Of a DNA stretch of 64,000 nt, positions 1 to 10,689 are shown piece by piece. A model generated the notes under the pieces. The model made no database searches and was not told the origin of the DNA. It was given only the letters and a program-made list of their open reading frames with translations. The DNA comes from Alentia gelatinosa (lineage: Eukaryota > Annelida > Polychaeta > Phyllodocida > Polynoidae), in assembly GCA_950022655.1 (NCBI GenBank), contig OX465590.1:39736218-39800217 (forward strand). The letters are read 5' to 3'. Each line of letters begins with the position of its first letter. Within the stretch, counting starts at the first letter, position 1. A program made the translations under genes and the position numbers.

Positions 1-858
1 GGTTAAGAAGCCAGTTCCACAGAGGCGGTCTCAGGAGGAAGCCAGCGACACCCACCAGCCATCATGTGCCACGTCCACGCTTTAAAAAGAACCCTGATAA
101 AACACGGCCAAGAACAATTGACAGGATCTTTAAAACAGGACAGGAATTCAAAAAAAACCTCTGAGTGAGAAACGTAAAAGGGGCAGCCACACAAAAGATC
201 CACAGGCCGTAGGCAACAAAGGCGTTTGAAGCCCGTGGCCGGGTAGGAGATGACTATGCGTGTGTGTGTGGCTTTGCAGCTTTATTAAACGACATGACAA
301 AAAAGGTGGGAGTTTGGATGAAAGCCGTTCCTTTTAATACAATGTAAACACAATTGCACTGAAGCATGGATTAGATAATCTTTACAATCAGAACATTTGA
401 CTGACGTGATGGTTGATAATCTCTGAACACATGTTCCAATTCCACGTTGTTCATCTGGGATACAGTAAGAAATGTTTCATGGGGTTGAGTCCAAAAATTT
501 GATGGCAAAAGATAAATTTATGAGAGAGTGGTAACGGCATTTAAGATCTCTTGAAGCATATCAACAATGCCCTAAAGCTGGAGACACACCAAGCGAGAAA
601 TACAGCGAACTCCGGAATCGCCAACAGGAAATGGCATGTATGTGAGATATTGTGGGTAAGTTTTCTCCGTTCGTGTAACCTCGTGTGAGGTTTGCGTTGG
701 GAGAAATTCCAGTCCGCCAACCCGTACACTCTCTACATTGTGGTCGTAAATGCGATAGGGGTAGCACCTTAACCGCCACGTCTTACCATATATGTATGTG
801 AGATATTATTTCATATTTCACCTAATTATTGCTTCCCGGGCATCAACCAGCAGTCTAT
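1..858. other. No recognised gene
   Basis: Only short ORFs without recognisable similarity are present. I see no repeat with defined ends. The stretch is treated as intergenic or intronic DNA. Confidence 0.5.
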
Positions 859-859
859 A

Positions 860-1204
860 AGCCCGTTTCTATTAGCCAACAAAAACGGCGGAGATTTTTC
901 GAGTTACCCTAAAAGTCTGTCAGTGGTGCCAGCGACTGTGCGTCGGTATCAAATAATCGGTGAGGATAGTAGATTTCACTCAGTGATCAAGTTCTCACTC
1001 AGTGTTCAGAGTTTATCGACCTACAGATCCCTGATGAAATTGAATCGATGATGCCACATTGCATAATCCAAGCAGAAAAAGAGGTTGGTCATTTCACGAG
1101 CTGGGTCGTTTCCATCGACTGATTTTGTGTCAGTAGTGCCAAAAGTCCGTCGGTGGTTCCTGACTGTAAATCGGTGATGGGAAATTAGCCAATGGAAGCG
1201 TGTT
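860..1204. mobile_element. Family A MITE, diverged copy
   Basis: The left end resembles the family A terminus GGCCCGTTTCCATTGGCC and the right end is its inverted counterpart (TTAGCCAATGGAAGC). TA lies just outside the left end. The interior shares blocks with the cleaner copy at 6905-7212: GTCTGTCAGTGGTGCC-like, CACTCAGTGATCAAG-like and an AGCAGAAAAAG segment. No ORF is present, so it is a non-autonomous DNA transposon. The superfamily is unproven; a TA target site fits Tc1/mariner-like elements. Confidence 0.6.
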
Positions 1205-1262
1205 TTCAGGGTAGCTAATGTTAGAATGGACCTCAGGCTTTTACTACTTTCTGGTCCTCTAA

Positions 1263-1951
1263 AGGCCTGTTTTTATTGGCTGACAGTTTGGCACCCCCTT
1301 AAGCGCCAAATCCACTAGAGCGATTTTACATGTGAATTTGCGTTTGCAGACGTTCGCAGACCATCGCTCAGTCGCATGAAATTTGCATGAAAAATCGCTT
1401 TAGTGGATCACGCCATCGCATGGAATTTGCATGATGATTGGCTCATGCGAATTCTCATAGACATGCGAATGCCTTGCGACAATATCTAATTTATTTGATA
1501 TTATCGCATGTGATTCGCACAGTCGCATGTATTCTGTACTGTCGCAGTAGTGGATCTGGTGTTTGCACGGCGTTCGCAACAATCGCACAGTCGCATGGAT
1601 CGCAGAAGCATTCGCTTGAAAATTCTGTCGCCGTAGCGGATTTGGCGCTTTACAGTCAGGATCCACCGAAGGATTTTTAGCACTACTGAGGTAAAATTGG
1701 TCAATGGGTACGACCCAGCATGATACATGACCAACGACTATTTCTGCTTAAGCAGGACCAATGGGTTTCTCTTCTGATTGACATAATCAAACAACTTTGA
1801 TGTCGTCAGAGCTAAACTTGGTCACTGATCATCAGTAAAAACTGCTACCCTCACAGATCAATTGATACAGAAGTGCGGTCAGTTGGACGACTGACAGACT
1901 TTTAGGGTAACTAAATAAATCTAGTCGATTTTTCGGCCAATGGAAAGGAGG
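1263..1951. mobile_element. Family A MITE interrupted by another MITE
   Basis: The left end is GGCCTGTTTTTATTGGC and the right end TTTTTCGGCCAATGGAAA. The family A interior resumes after position 1650 with a TACAGTCAGGATCCACCG block. The interruption at 1301-1650 is a separate TIR element, so this copy is the older of the two. Confidence 0.55.
1301..1650. mobile_element. 350-bp TIR element nested in a family A MITE
   Basis: The ends are inverted copies of AAGCGCCAAATCC. The subterminal regions are rich in the inverted hexamers TCGCAT/ATGCGA, with many short repeats of a TCGCATG-type word. It has no coding capacity. Its boundaries are well defined because it splits a recognisable host MITE. 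Confidence 0.6.
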
Positions 1952-2265
1952 TTTAAATCTTACAGGAGCTATCAGAGCACAGGCTTTAACTCAAGCATAC
2001 ACAGAACATACTTTCGATAACTGAATGCCCCTGCCCCTCAGGGAGCAAAGAATAGTTTCTATTGATACTCACGGATCAGTTTACAATATGAAATGCGCAG
2101 GGAACATTAGAGTTACCATAGAATAGCTTGGCCCAGTATGGGAAATAAAATGAGTAATTCTGATGTATATCTCGTATTTCTTTTGTTTGAAAGGCATTGA
2201 TTGAAATGCAGGTGTTTTCGTTCAATGCCACCTAACGGTGAGTTGTTACTTAGGCCTTCGCCTTG

Positions 2266-2597
2266 AATAACAATTAAAAGGTTTGAGCCTATGGATAGTT
2301 TTCTGTAACCCACTTGCACCCAGTCAAATTGCTATTTCTGCAACTGCCTATCTAGGATTCAAACACATTAAGCACCACTGGGTCTTGAGGTATTTTGGTC
2401 TTGAGTGATTGGTCATGGTCAGCTAGGCATGCCTCTAAGACCCTGAGACACTGGCTCTTTGCTCTGTTCTCATTATCACAGTGAATAGCACACAGATAGT
2501 GAAGGAATAGTATGTATGCAGTACCCTGAAAGTCTATATGGACCCCTCTAAACTCTAGATGATGTATATAGCGCATGCAAGCACGCTCTAATAAAGC
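2266..2597 (-). mobile_element. Dispersed repeat family E, copy 1 (truncated)
   Basis: This copy is closely related to copies at 26707-27092, 27734-28101, 46436-46804 and 53253-53640. The shared end contains the small palindrome-like word GCATGCAAGCACGCTC. The other end (GGAGCAAATGGTATG in full copies) is missing here, and homology starts at ATAACAATTAAAAGG. There are no TIRs. It could be a SINE-like element or the relic of a larger element. Confidence 0.6.
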
Positions 2598-3565
2598 AAA
2601 AGCAAGAGAGAACTAGTTGAGCCCGGGAAATCGCGCTCATATAGTCATCTAGATGATAGAATGCTCACACAGGCTTTCAGCTTACTGCAGAGAATCTAAC
2701 ACTTCACTATCCATGCACCAACTATAAAGGCCTAGTAAAAGGATCAGGTGCCCAGTATCCCTATATCCCATATCCCTGCCCCACTACTGACTTGGTTTCT
2801 TTAAATAGAACTTACATGGCTGAGCGACCATGTGAAAGTGTGTGCATTGTGGTGTAGCAAATCAACAGAAATCAGATATCAATGGACTATGATAATAGTG
2901 CCAAATATATGGATGTTCCAGATGATAGCCATCTGTAGATGTCAAAAGATCTCTTAGAAGTAGAAGGAAAACAGATGACAAATATGTTAGTAAGAGGATT
3001 ACCAAGGGCACTAGTACTCCAAATGAAGTACCTTCAAGCAAAACAATCTTGAGTGCTTCAAGCGCTAAGGGGCTATCAAAGAGCAAACTGAGTGGCATAG
3101 AGCTCTGACCTATTAGCCAGAGAAGTAGGGCAGTTGACCAAGACCAAAATGAAAAATTCAGTCACAACCACGAAAAGGTGAATGTGATCTGTGGTATGCT
3201 AGACCAGGCACAAGTCAAAATCAAAAACGTTCTCTTACTTTTATTTTATGAGATTTTGGTATACCGCGCTCTTCCATTATAAATGGAAATAACATATGCT
3301 CCTAGTATTATGTAGTCAGTAGTCAGTAAATCACTATCATTTCCCACTGCAGACCTAATCTCTCATTGCCTCCACTACAGATCTCATCTCTCATGTGAGC
3401 AGAATAAGGTAAATGTATCTTTATTATTGAGGCACAAACGAGCGAGGATGATCTTTAATAATAGGGAACGATTAGCTATCCATCACATATCACCCAATCT
3501 ACATCATTCAAGGGCCCTATTTCATCCTCTGGCATTCACATAATAGGAAGGAAAATGATGAGTGT
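2598..3565. other. No recognised gene
   Basis: AT-rich unique-looking sequence. I see no convincing ORF, RNA gene or repeat with ends. Confidence 0.45.
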
Positions 3566-3899
3566 TTGGTCTGTGTCCACGTTCGCCATTGAGGTCGGAG
3601 CGCACAGTAATATGAACGAGGCGATAGCCAAGTGAATATTCTGAAGCCCTCCAAACGAGATGGCAAACTGGGACTCAGACCAAGCACGAAAACGCTTATG
3701 ATTTTATCTTAGCAATGGAAACATTTATCTGTTTTTTTTTGTTTTGTTTTTTAATTTGCAGTAAATATAGTTAAATTGGCAGTCTGCAGCTGTTTATCAC
3801 CCATTGAGTATGAGTTACCATACTGGCAAGCCTGTTGAGTACGAGCTCCTGATTTTAAGCCTATGGAAGTTATACCAGGCTAAGATAAAAGGTGATACC
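3566..3899 (-). mobile_element. Hairpin-tail element, gamma type
   Basis: An imperfect foldback at about 3566-3692 has arms that pair TTTGGTCTGTGTCC with GGGACTCAGACCAA. Its tip carries AACGAGGCGATAGCCAAGTG. The tail follows, from GATTTTATCTTAGC near 3699 to AGGCTAAGATAAAA at 3899, and contains AGCCTATGG, a relic of the CATAGGCTTAACATT block. A poly-T-rich patch lies inside the tail. Copies with the same arms and tail lie at 9188-9467 and 52750-53030. Confidence 0.6.
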
Positions 3900-3937
3900 A
3901 TAAGTGACAATTGGGATGATAATGTCAGTGGTGACCA

Positions 3938-4305
3938 GGCGTTTACACCAGATGATTCTGGCCAGCGATTCTGGCATTTTGCACCTCCTGACGACTTTCA
4001 ACAGTTAATGATAGAAATCGTCTGGTCTAAACGCCATGTGTTTGGTGACTGCAGATCTGATTATGTCAGATTACGACATATAAGCAACACCTCACGACTA
4101 TTGGACAATCTCTGATGCACGTGACTATTTCTGGTCAGCTTGAATTCAGGTGATGGTTCTCTAAAAACTTAGTCGTCAGTGTAAACACTCGAGTACATTC
4201 TTAGGCTGAAGACTTTTGCGGTGGACATTGCTACCACCTGACGACAATTGGCTTGATGATCTACAGTCGCCACGTATTTAGTAGTCTAGTGTAATCACCA
4301 GGTAA
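3938..4305. mobile_element. Short inverted-repeat elements, family V
   Basis: A first unit at about 3938-4035 has ends GCGTTTACACCAGATGATT and AATCGTCTGGTCTAAACGC in inverted orientation, around CTGACGACTTTCAACAG. Related words recur to about 4305 (CCACCTGACGACAATTGG, GTCTAGTGTAATCACC). The same pattern is seen at 25505-25603. The short ORF at 3804-4115 is an accident of this repeat. Confidence 0.4.
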
Positions 4306-4529
4306 AATAAACCAATAGAAGGTAAATGGAGACTATCCCCTGCACGTGTGGCATACTGATACAGCTTACTGGTGTCTGATGGTACCTTCATATCATACTC
4401 TATGGCGTCGTGTGAGCGATAATAGCATTAGATCCAGTGTCAATACCCATACCCCTCACACAGAGACCACACCTAATGGAGTGTAGCACGCTATAAGTGG
4501 GGCCTGCTTACTCTAATCGCCTTAATTTG

Positions 4530-4760
4530 TTAACCGCCGCCACCTGCTCGTTACAGCTCACAGGGACCGCACTGAGCTACTCTATGAGTCGGGGGGGAGA
4601 GCGGGGGTGACGGGGAGAGACCGTAAATCAGCCGGCCGCGCCCGCCGCCTCTCAGCCCGGCCACTCCGTGACGAGAGCAGCTCGCGGGCCCGCCGAGCAC
4701 CGTGAGCGAGTCACTCTCCCCCCGCAGGCTCCGGGTTCAAAGTGGCACTCCGCAGTAATG
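4530..4760. other. GC-rich, CpG-dense patch
   Basis: About 200 bp with many CpG dinucleotides and G/C runs, in otherwise AT-rich sequence. It could be a CpG-island-like remnant, a promoter region of an unseen gene, or part of an old repeat. No ORF or RNA gene is recognisable in it. Confidence 0.35.
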
Positions 4761-4873
4761 GAGCAGGGCAGCAGTGATTGGAGAGCAGTCATATCCAGGT
4801 GGAGTGGGGCCACGGGGACTGTGTACAGTTATTGTGGACAGTAGAAAAAATACGTCCTCGCCCTCCCTTTCTA

Positions 4874-5011
4874 AAAGTATTTGTATTGATTTAAGCCTTA
4901 GAATTATAAGTTATTATTTTAACCATTTTATTGTGTTTTTATAAAGTATTTGTATTGGTTTAAGCCTTAGAATTATAAGTTATTATTTTAACCATTTTAT
5001 TGGGTTAAATA
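4874..5011. repeat. Two-copy 69-bp tandem duplication
   Basis: AAAGTATTTGTATTGATTTA starts at 4874 and recurs at 4943 with one or two substitutions. The rest of the unit (TTATAAGTTATTATTTTAAC and following) is also repeated. This is a recent local tandem duplication. Confidence 0.75.
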
Positions 5012-6286
5012 ATTTTTTGCCCAGATGATGTGTAACAATCACTATGTTTCGTATGGCCTGTGCATGTGCATTATCTCCTTTGTATGACGGATTCGAGTGG
5101 AAGATCACGACTCTGTATATTGTGAACTCCTTTTTTCGTCTAATAAAACTTAAAAAAAACCAAAAAAACTATGTAATACATGTATATATATTTCCAGACT
5201 CGTTCATATTAAACGTACGTTACTATTATTTGAAGCTTTAAAAATGATATTGAATATCGTTATTTTATTATCCACTGATTACGATAGGGACTGTGTAATT
5301 CACAGGGCGGAGATTATGGGTGCTCGTAATCTCCGGGAGATTACGGAAAAAAGTCCCTTATGTCATGGACATTGTACTAAAAATACACTGTCCGTGCTTA
5401 TGTAAAAATAATGCATTAGGATATTTATTGATTTAGATTTTCAATACTGAATAATAAATACAATATCAACTAGTTTCAGTAAAACCGGTCGTAATCTCCT
5501 CGGACTAAACTCTAAGGAATATCCTCACATTCCCTCTCATATTACCACGCGTCTAGTCCTCGGAGATAACGGTGGACTGGTTCCCTGCCCTAATGAAATA
5601 AGGGACAGGTACCGGGTTGCTACGACCTTCAACTAGACTGTAGTACGTCCCGTTGTCGATAGGGCCAGGGCACTAGTGGACTAGTGGTTTGGCTGGGTAA
5701 TTGTGTCTTTGCCTTGTTGTTCCTATTTCGGTGTATGTTTTTTATATGATATCCTATATTTCTATCACGAAGTGGCAATTTGCCCTGGTGTTATGCTAAA
5801 GTGATGGTCTAGCGATGAAAACCAGGCTAGGTAAAGGGTTCCACAGGCACGACCTTCTACTTTGGCTGGTGCCCGCCTGTGACTAGCGGATACCCTGGGA
5901 ACCAGCTAGTGGTTTGGCTGGTATCCGCTTGTCATACACCTAATTCCGCCGAGCCCTCTAGCGGATGACTGGGGAACCAGGAGGCGTTACCAATAATGCA
6001 CCATAAAAATGGAACCCGTTACCTGGCCTATAGTCTAACTAGGCCAGGCTTCCAGGCTAAGATAACGGCCGCTTGTATCTGAAACCAGTTTATCAATATT
6101 GTGCATGTAACCTTGTTGACATAATCAGTTTACATCATATACTGCAGAACACATAGCATGACCCTCAGTGGTGTACTAAAATGAGCAGGCTTTCTATACA
6201 TCAAAACCATTCTCATTCCAGTAGTGATGTGGCCATACTCAGGGAATCCCGAGGGTGGCATTGTATTCTTTCTTAATAGACCTAAT
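5012..6286. other. No recognised gene; minor internal repeats
   Basis: A small inverted repeat around 5306-5340 pairs GGAGATTAC with GTAATCTCC next to an AAAAAAGTCCC end. A similar end occurs near 58476, suggesting an old dispersed repeat. CTAGTGGTTTGGCTGG appears twice (near 5680 and 5907). Nothing coding is recognised. Confidence 0.35.
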
Positions 6287-6562
6287 TATTCTACCCCTCA
6301 TATAAATCTCTATAGACTTAGCATGTTATGACTGTATGCCATGGTTACGCCATAAAATGTTTATATGTCACACATGACATATGAAGTAAAAAAAACCACA
6401 CATGCGACGAGGTAGAATAAAATCTAAACGTCACTCTGTTTCATATATAATTGTTTACATGGCTCTCATTGTCTTCGGCTACATATATTACCCAGCTCTG
6501 CTTCATGAAATCATTTTCCAAAGACAACTCACGCCATATAAACACTCATATGAGATATCTGT
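6287..6562 (+). mobile_element. Hairpin-tail element, alpha type, copy 1
   Basis: The tail starts at ATTCTACCCCTCATATAAAT and has CTATAGACTTAGCATG, then GCCATGGTTACGCCATAA. It closes at GAGGTAGAATAAAATCTAAA. The hairpin follows, with tip CCAGCTCTGCTTCATGAAAT. It is clearly related to copies at 13145-13424 (inverted), 21329-21566, 23010-23286 and 39767-40035, but more diverged. It has no coding capacity. Confidence 0.6.
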
Positions 6563-6904
6563 GGCCTGTCAGAACACTGACTTTGAGAAATAACTTTTAA
6601 ATGATGTATTAAAAAGGATTACTGATCCCCCTGGCATTGCAATGCATTTTGTTGTGGAATATAATACTCAGGATGTTTGTATTTTCTGCTGTGGCTGATC
6701 TGCAGTGTCTATTTCTTAATAACAGGTCTAAAAAAGCAGATCAGCTTATACGGAAGGTGTGGTCGCTGATTGGTTGATTAGTTCACGTGACCCAGACAGC
6801 AGAGTGGAGACGAGTCGTCGTTCTGCAGTGCTGTATTGGTATACGTGAATTCGGTACCGTGCAAGTTGGGTACCGGTGAAGTCGCTACCGCTGTTGTTCG
6901 CTAT

Positions 6905-7212
6905 AGGCCCGTTTCCATTGGCCGATTTCCCGTCACCGATCTACAGTCAGGAACCACCGCCGGACTTTTGGCATTGCTGACCCAATATCGGTCAATGGAA
7001 ACAAACAAGGTCGTGAAATGCCCCACGACTTTTTCTGCTTAGATTATGCAATGTGGCACCACCCACCACTGAATGAAAGCTTGGTCACTGAGTGAAATCT
7101 ACTACCCTCAGTGATTTTCCTATATCGACGCACAGTCAGTGGCACCACCGACAGACTTTTTGTGTAACTCAAAACGTCTAAGTTATCTTCGTCGGCCAAT
7201 GGAAACGGGCCT
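6905..7212. mobile_element. Family A MITE, best copy
   Basis: Inverted termini GGCCCGTTTCCATTGGCC are present at both ends. TA lies directly outside each end (6903-6904 and 7213-7214), a precise TA target duplication. It is 308 bp with no ORF. TA target sites are typical of Tc1/mariner-like DNA transposons and some other superfamilies; the sequence alone does not settle which. It is nested in the telomere-repeat element. Confidence 0.75.
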
Positions 7213-7405
7213 TATCAGTGAATTCCATACTGTCCAAGTTCGGTACCAGTGAATTCGCAACCACTGCGAGTTTGGTACTGATGAATTTGATACCACTGCG
7301 GTCCTGGGCCCGCCTGCCCGTGTGGTAGACAGGTCGGCCGGTCCGTACATCCAGTATAGGGTTAGGGTAGGCTCAGGTAGGGTCAGGGTTAGGGTTAGGG
7401 TCAAA

Positions 7406-7632
7406 TGGGATTCCCACGATGGGATTCGTGTACCTCACAGGGCTGAAAATCTCATGCGATTTTGTTCCTTTTTAGGGGGAAATGCCTTGAACAATTACAG
7501 GGAGGAAAACATGTCTCAGGGAAATGAATCCCTATAATTTAGACGAAGAAATTGTATTCGAGTACAGAATCTCAGCAGGATTTGTCTCAGAAAAATACCC
7601 TGTGAGGTACATGAATCCCATCGTGTGAATCC
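7406..7632. mobile_element. Family R MITE, copy 1
   Basis: The ends are inverted versions of GGGATTCACACGATGGGATT followed by GTACCTCACAG. Inside are AATCTCAGCAGGATTTGTCT and related blocks shared with 7767-8310 and 48012-48226. It interrupts telomere-like sequence, which gives clear edges. Confidence 0.6.
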
Positions 7633-7638
7633 GGCTTT

Positions 7639-7766
7639 ACGGATAGGGATAGGGTTGGGGTTAGGAATAGGGTTAGGGTTCGGTAAGGGATAAGGGATAG
7701 GGTTAGGGTTAGGGATAGGGTTATGGTTAGAGTTCAGCATAGGGTTAGGGTAGGGTTTGGGTAAAA
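7639..7766 (+). repeat. Interstitial telomere-like (TTAGGG-type) array
   Basis: Degenerate repeats of GGGTTAGGGATAG, GGGTTAGGG and related words. Flanking fragments of the same array lie at 7355-7405 and 8311-8375, separated by MITE insertions. The array is internal to a TIR element, so it does not mark a chromosome end. Confidence 0.65.
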
Positions 7767-8310
7767 CGGGATTCACACGGTGGGATTCATGTACCTCACA
7801 GGCCGTTTGTCTGAGACAAATCCTGTTGAGATTCGGTACTGGAACACAATCTCCTCGTGTGAATGACAGGCTTTCATTTTGCTGAGACAACTTTTTTCTC
7901 TTGCAATTGTCGGCGACAATCGCCCCTAACAAGGAACAGAATCTCATGAGATTTTGACTTTAAACAGGTTTAAAATTTAGAGGGACATTTTGGTGAGACA
8001 AATGTATTTCACACGTTCTCCCCCAATCTGTGAATCTCAGCGGTCTCAAATAACACCTATTCACACGGGGAAGTACCCTGAGTCGGCGACTGTGTACCCT
8101 GTGTACCCTGTGTACCCTGTGTAGGGGTGTAGGGTTGAGACTATGTACCTGTTAAATCTTCTCATGTGAATTGAATCCGCCATGTTCCCCTGAGACTGTA
8201 GAACACCCCAATCTGTGAAACTTTGTTCCCAGTTGGAAATAGTAGCCAACTGGTGCAAAGGTGTGAAGTACATCAGTCTCAGGTCCATTTGTCCCACCGT
8301 GTGAATCCCA
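7767..8310. mobile_element. Family R MITE, copy 2 (expanded interior)
   Basis: The ends are GGGATTCACACGGTGGGATT and its inverted counterpart (CACCGTGTGAATCCC). At 544 bp the interior is longer than in copy 1. It includes a 9-bp tandem repeat (GTGTACCCT) four times at about 8092-8127. No coding potential is recognised. Confidence 0.6.
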
Positions 8311-8798
8311 TTTTAGGGTTATGGATAGGGTTAGGATCTTGCATGGTTAAGTAGGGTTAGCGTTAGCGTTAGGGGTAAGTCATGGTTGTCCGGCCGTGTG
8401 GCCTGCCAGGACCATAAGTGGTACTGAATTCACCCGTTTCACGGACTGAAACTGTCGCAGTAGCGAACTCACGGCCAGACTGAAATGGTCGGCGTATCGA
8501 ATTCACTGGTATTCGTTATAGTGCTGCATTGATCACGGTAACGAAGCAGTGTGCATTCAGCGGAAATGATCAATGTCAACTCTATGGCTTCCGCACCTAT
8601 TAACCAGGATTTTCACCCTCGTAATTCTCAGGGCTTTAATCACCAGCGGGTGATTATGAACTGCAAACAAGAAGAATGGCTGGAAATTAGGACGGGCTTG
8701 TTGAATTAATCAATTGGAGGTTCAGGTTTTTCCGATTCTATACATCCAGCTGGGAGGTACTAGAATTAGAAGTTCATTTTGCATAGTTGTTATCGTAA

Positions 8799-9096
8799 AA
8801 CTGGATGAGTTTTAATCTGGGCCACCGTATGCCACGACTGGAGTTTGGCATAGGGATTTCACAAGGCAGAGCTGAGTGAAGTCCAGAGCCAAAACTCCAG
8901 GAGTGGAATGCGGTGGCCACGATTAAAACGAATCAGGTTTTGATTTTATCCTACCCCGTCTCCTCGATTTGGAATACTACGCGATAACAATTCTGTAAGC
9001 CACTAGTGGAATATAAAACTCCGTATGCCAGTCAGCGTAGCATACGGAAACTCAATGTTAAGGCTATGGGATTTTATATTAGGGGTAGGATAAAAT
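8799..9096 (-). mobile_element. Hairpin-tail element, alpha type, copy 2
   Basis: The hairpin at about 8799-8950 pairs GGATGAGTTTTAATC with GATTAAAACGAATC and GGAGTTTTGGC-type arms. The tip is CACAAGGCAGAGCTGAGTG. The tail runs from ATTTTATCCTACCCC (8942) to GGGGTAGGATAAAA (9096), with CCGTATGCCAGTCAGCGTAG and CTCAATGTTAAGGCTATGG. A copy lacking most of its hairpin lies at 57853-58063. Confidence 0.7.
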
Positions 9097-9187
9097 GCAT
9101 GATTCTCACACTGTCAGACAATAAGTTATCATTGATACTGAATACACACTGAGTAAGAGTCAACGATTTCTTTTCTAAATATGTATG

Positions 9188-9467
9188 TTTATCTTAACCT
9201 AGTATAGATGTCCATATGCTTAACATTAGAAACTCGTACTCAACAGGTTTGCGAATACAGTAACTCATACTCAATGTGTGGATAAACAGATAAATATATC
9301 CAGGCTAAGATAAAATCAGAAACATCAATGTATTTGATCTGTGTCCCAGATAGCCATCTCGTCTGAAGCGCTTCAAAATACTCACTCGGCTATTACCTCG
9401 TTCGGATTCCTGAGCGCGCCAACCTCGATGGCGAATGAGGAAGCAGACCAAACACTCATCAGTTTCT
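9188..9467 (+). mobile_element. Hairpin-tail element, gamma type, copy 2
   Basis: The tail starts TTTATCTTAACCTAG, contains CCATATGCTTAACATTAG and closes with CAGGCTAAGATAAAATC near 9317. The hairpin (about 9325-9467) pairs GTTTGGT/ATCTGTGTCCCAG-type arms with AGCAGACCAAACAC. The tip is CACTCGGCTATTACCTCG. Confidence 0.65.
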
Positions 9468-9865
9468 TTCATATTACTTCAAAGAAGGAAAAACGATAAT
9501 TCAAAGGGCACCATGTGAGCATACCACAGGCATATTTAGTATCAAATTTGTGAAATTTAACATCCATGATGCTCTTCACTGAAAAATTAATTATATTTGC
9601 CTGCTACCTAGGGGCCGTTGTATAAACTACGAACGACAAAAAGGTATATGAGAATTGTCTTTGGGGCCATAGTGTTGTATAAGATAAAGTGTTGTAAGCA
9701 TAAGATGTTTTGACTTAAGACTTATTCTTAAGGTCTTACAAGGTGTTGTATATAAATACGTTCATTTAGAAAATTTGTTTTGTCACACAACACCGAATGG
9801 GAAAAATTGTCCAGGATGCTGTTTATCATTGGAGTTATCGTATCGTCCAGCAACAGCACCAGAAA

Positions 9866-10290
9866 GGAATAGAGGGAAACTATGTTCCGGTGAGCAAAAG
9901 TTCAAAGTTACGAGGTAAGGCTTGGAAAAATTACTGCCCAAGGCCTTGGCAGCGGGCAGTAATTTTTCTGAGCCTTACCGAGTAACTTTGACTTTTGATT
10001 ACCGGTACTTGGTTTCCCTATTCCTATACACCTCCAAATATCGATAAAAATGATTATTTCTTTTCCTGCGATAGCTCCCGAAAAATGGCCACCCTTATCG
10101 AGTAACTGCAATAGCTAAGTTTTCGTCCCGCTGCTCTTTATGTCACGTGATCAGAGCGGGACGAAAACGTCAGAGCGGGACGAAAACATGAGAGCGGGAC
10201 GAAAACGTGAACCTCGACACATAACTTATTTTTAATGCACCCCCCGGCAGCGGTATGTAACTAGTTAGTTCGATATATATAGGAATAAAC
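9866..10290 (-). mobile_element. Terminal remnant of the 28-kb DIRS/Ngaro-like element, with palindrome
   Basis: Read on the minus strand, 10290-10080 matches the left terminal repeat at 28455-28710 (AACTAACTAG, TACATACCGCTGC, GGGGGGTGCATTAAA, three GAGCGGGACGAAAAC units). It is followed directly by 10075-9945, which matches the right end near 33540-33640 (TACCGGTA, CTTGGTTTCCCTATTCC). The right-end sequence is then repeated in inverted orientation, giving an imperfect palindrome at about 9866-10025 centred near 9945. The coding interior is absent. Confidence 0.65.
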
Positions 10291-10479
10291 TTTATTAAAC
10301 AGGCCCCTGCTGCTTCCTAGTAAATTATGTGAAGCCCGCTAAAGCTTCGGATCCTGAAGGTTGGCTCCTGTTTCCCCGCAGATATTAATGTCTAGACAGA
10401 TTTATATCCCTATGCCATTTGTTGTCTGTCTTCTGCTGGCTTATCGGACACAGATATCATACGAGTATGGTTACTGTTT

Positions 10480-10674
10480 CTTCCCTTATCTAGATGGCAG
10501 ACGAGGATAAATCTGACCAGCTGTAATGTAACACAAAACCGGGGTAGACCTGCAGGGGAAAAAAACAGGTACAAGGGAAAAAGTGCACGGAATTGGCTTC
10601 CCGAAGAAATCAGAGAAACAGCTAGTAAAGCCTCCTTTAAGAGAGCACTCAGGAACATTAGCATTGCTATCTAG
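10480..10674 (+). pseudogene. C-terminal tail of a non-LTR reverse transcriptase (fragment)
   Basis: In one frame the sequence ends ARNWLPEEIRETASKASFKR, then a few residues and TAG at 10672-10674. A tryptophan followed by a Leu-Pro-x-x-Ile motif and a Ser/Ala-x-x-FKR motif about 20 residues later is typical of the extreme C-terminus of CR1/jockey-type LINE ORF2 proteins. About 65 codons can be read back through lysine- and arginine-rich sequence. The catalytic domain is absent, so this is a 5'-truncated relic. A chance frame cannot be excluded. Confidence 0.4.
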
Positions 10675-10689
10675 TACAGTACATTGAAA

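Larger units (their letters stand above)
6824..8530. mobile_element. TIR element carrying telomere-like repeats, copy 1
   Basis: The termini are long imperfect inverted repeats. The left contains TATTGGTATACGTGAATTCG and the right, read inverted, CGAATACCAGTGAATTCG. Subterminal GAATTC/GGTACC-rich words recur on both sides, and GGTCCTG with GGCC-rich blocks follows inside. The core is degenerate TTAGGG-like DNA (7355-7405, 7639-7766, 8311-8375). Three younger MITEs sit inside (6905-7212, 7406-7632, 7767-8310). A second copy lies at 20630-21880. No transposase ORF was seen. Confidence 0.5.

Noticed and set aside
7355..8375. A true telomere or chromosome-end junction
   Set aside because: Repeats are degenerate, short and bounded on both sides by the same transposon termini.
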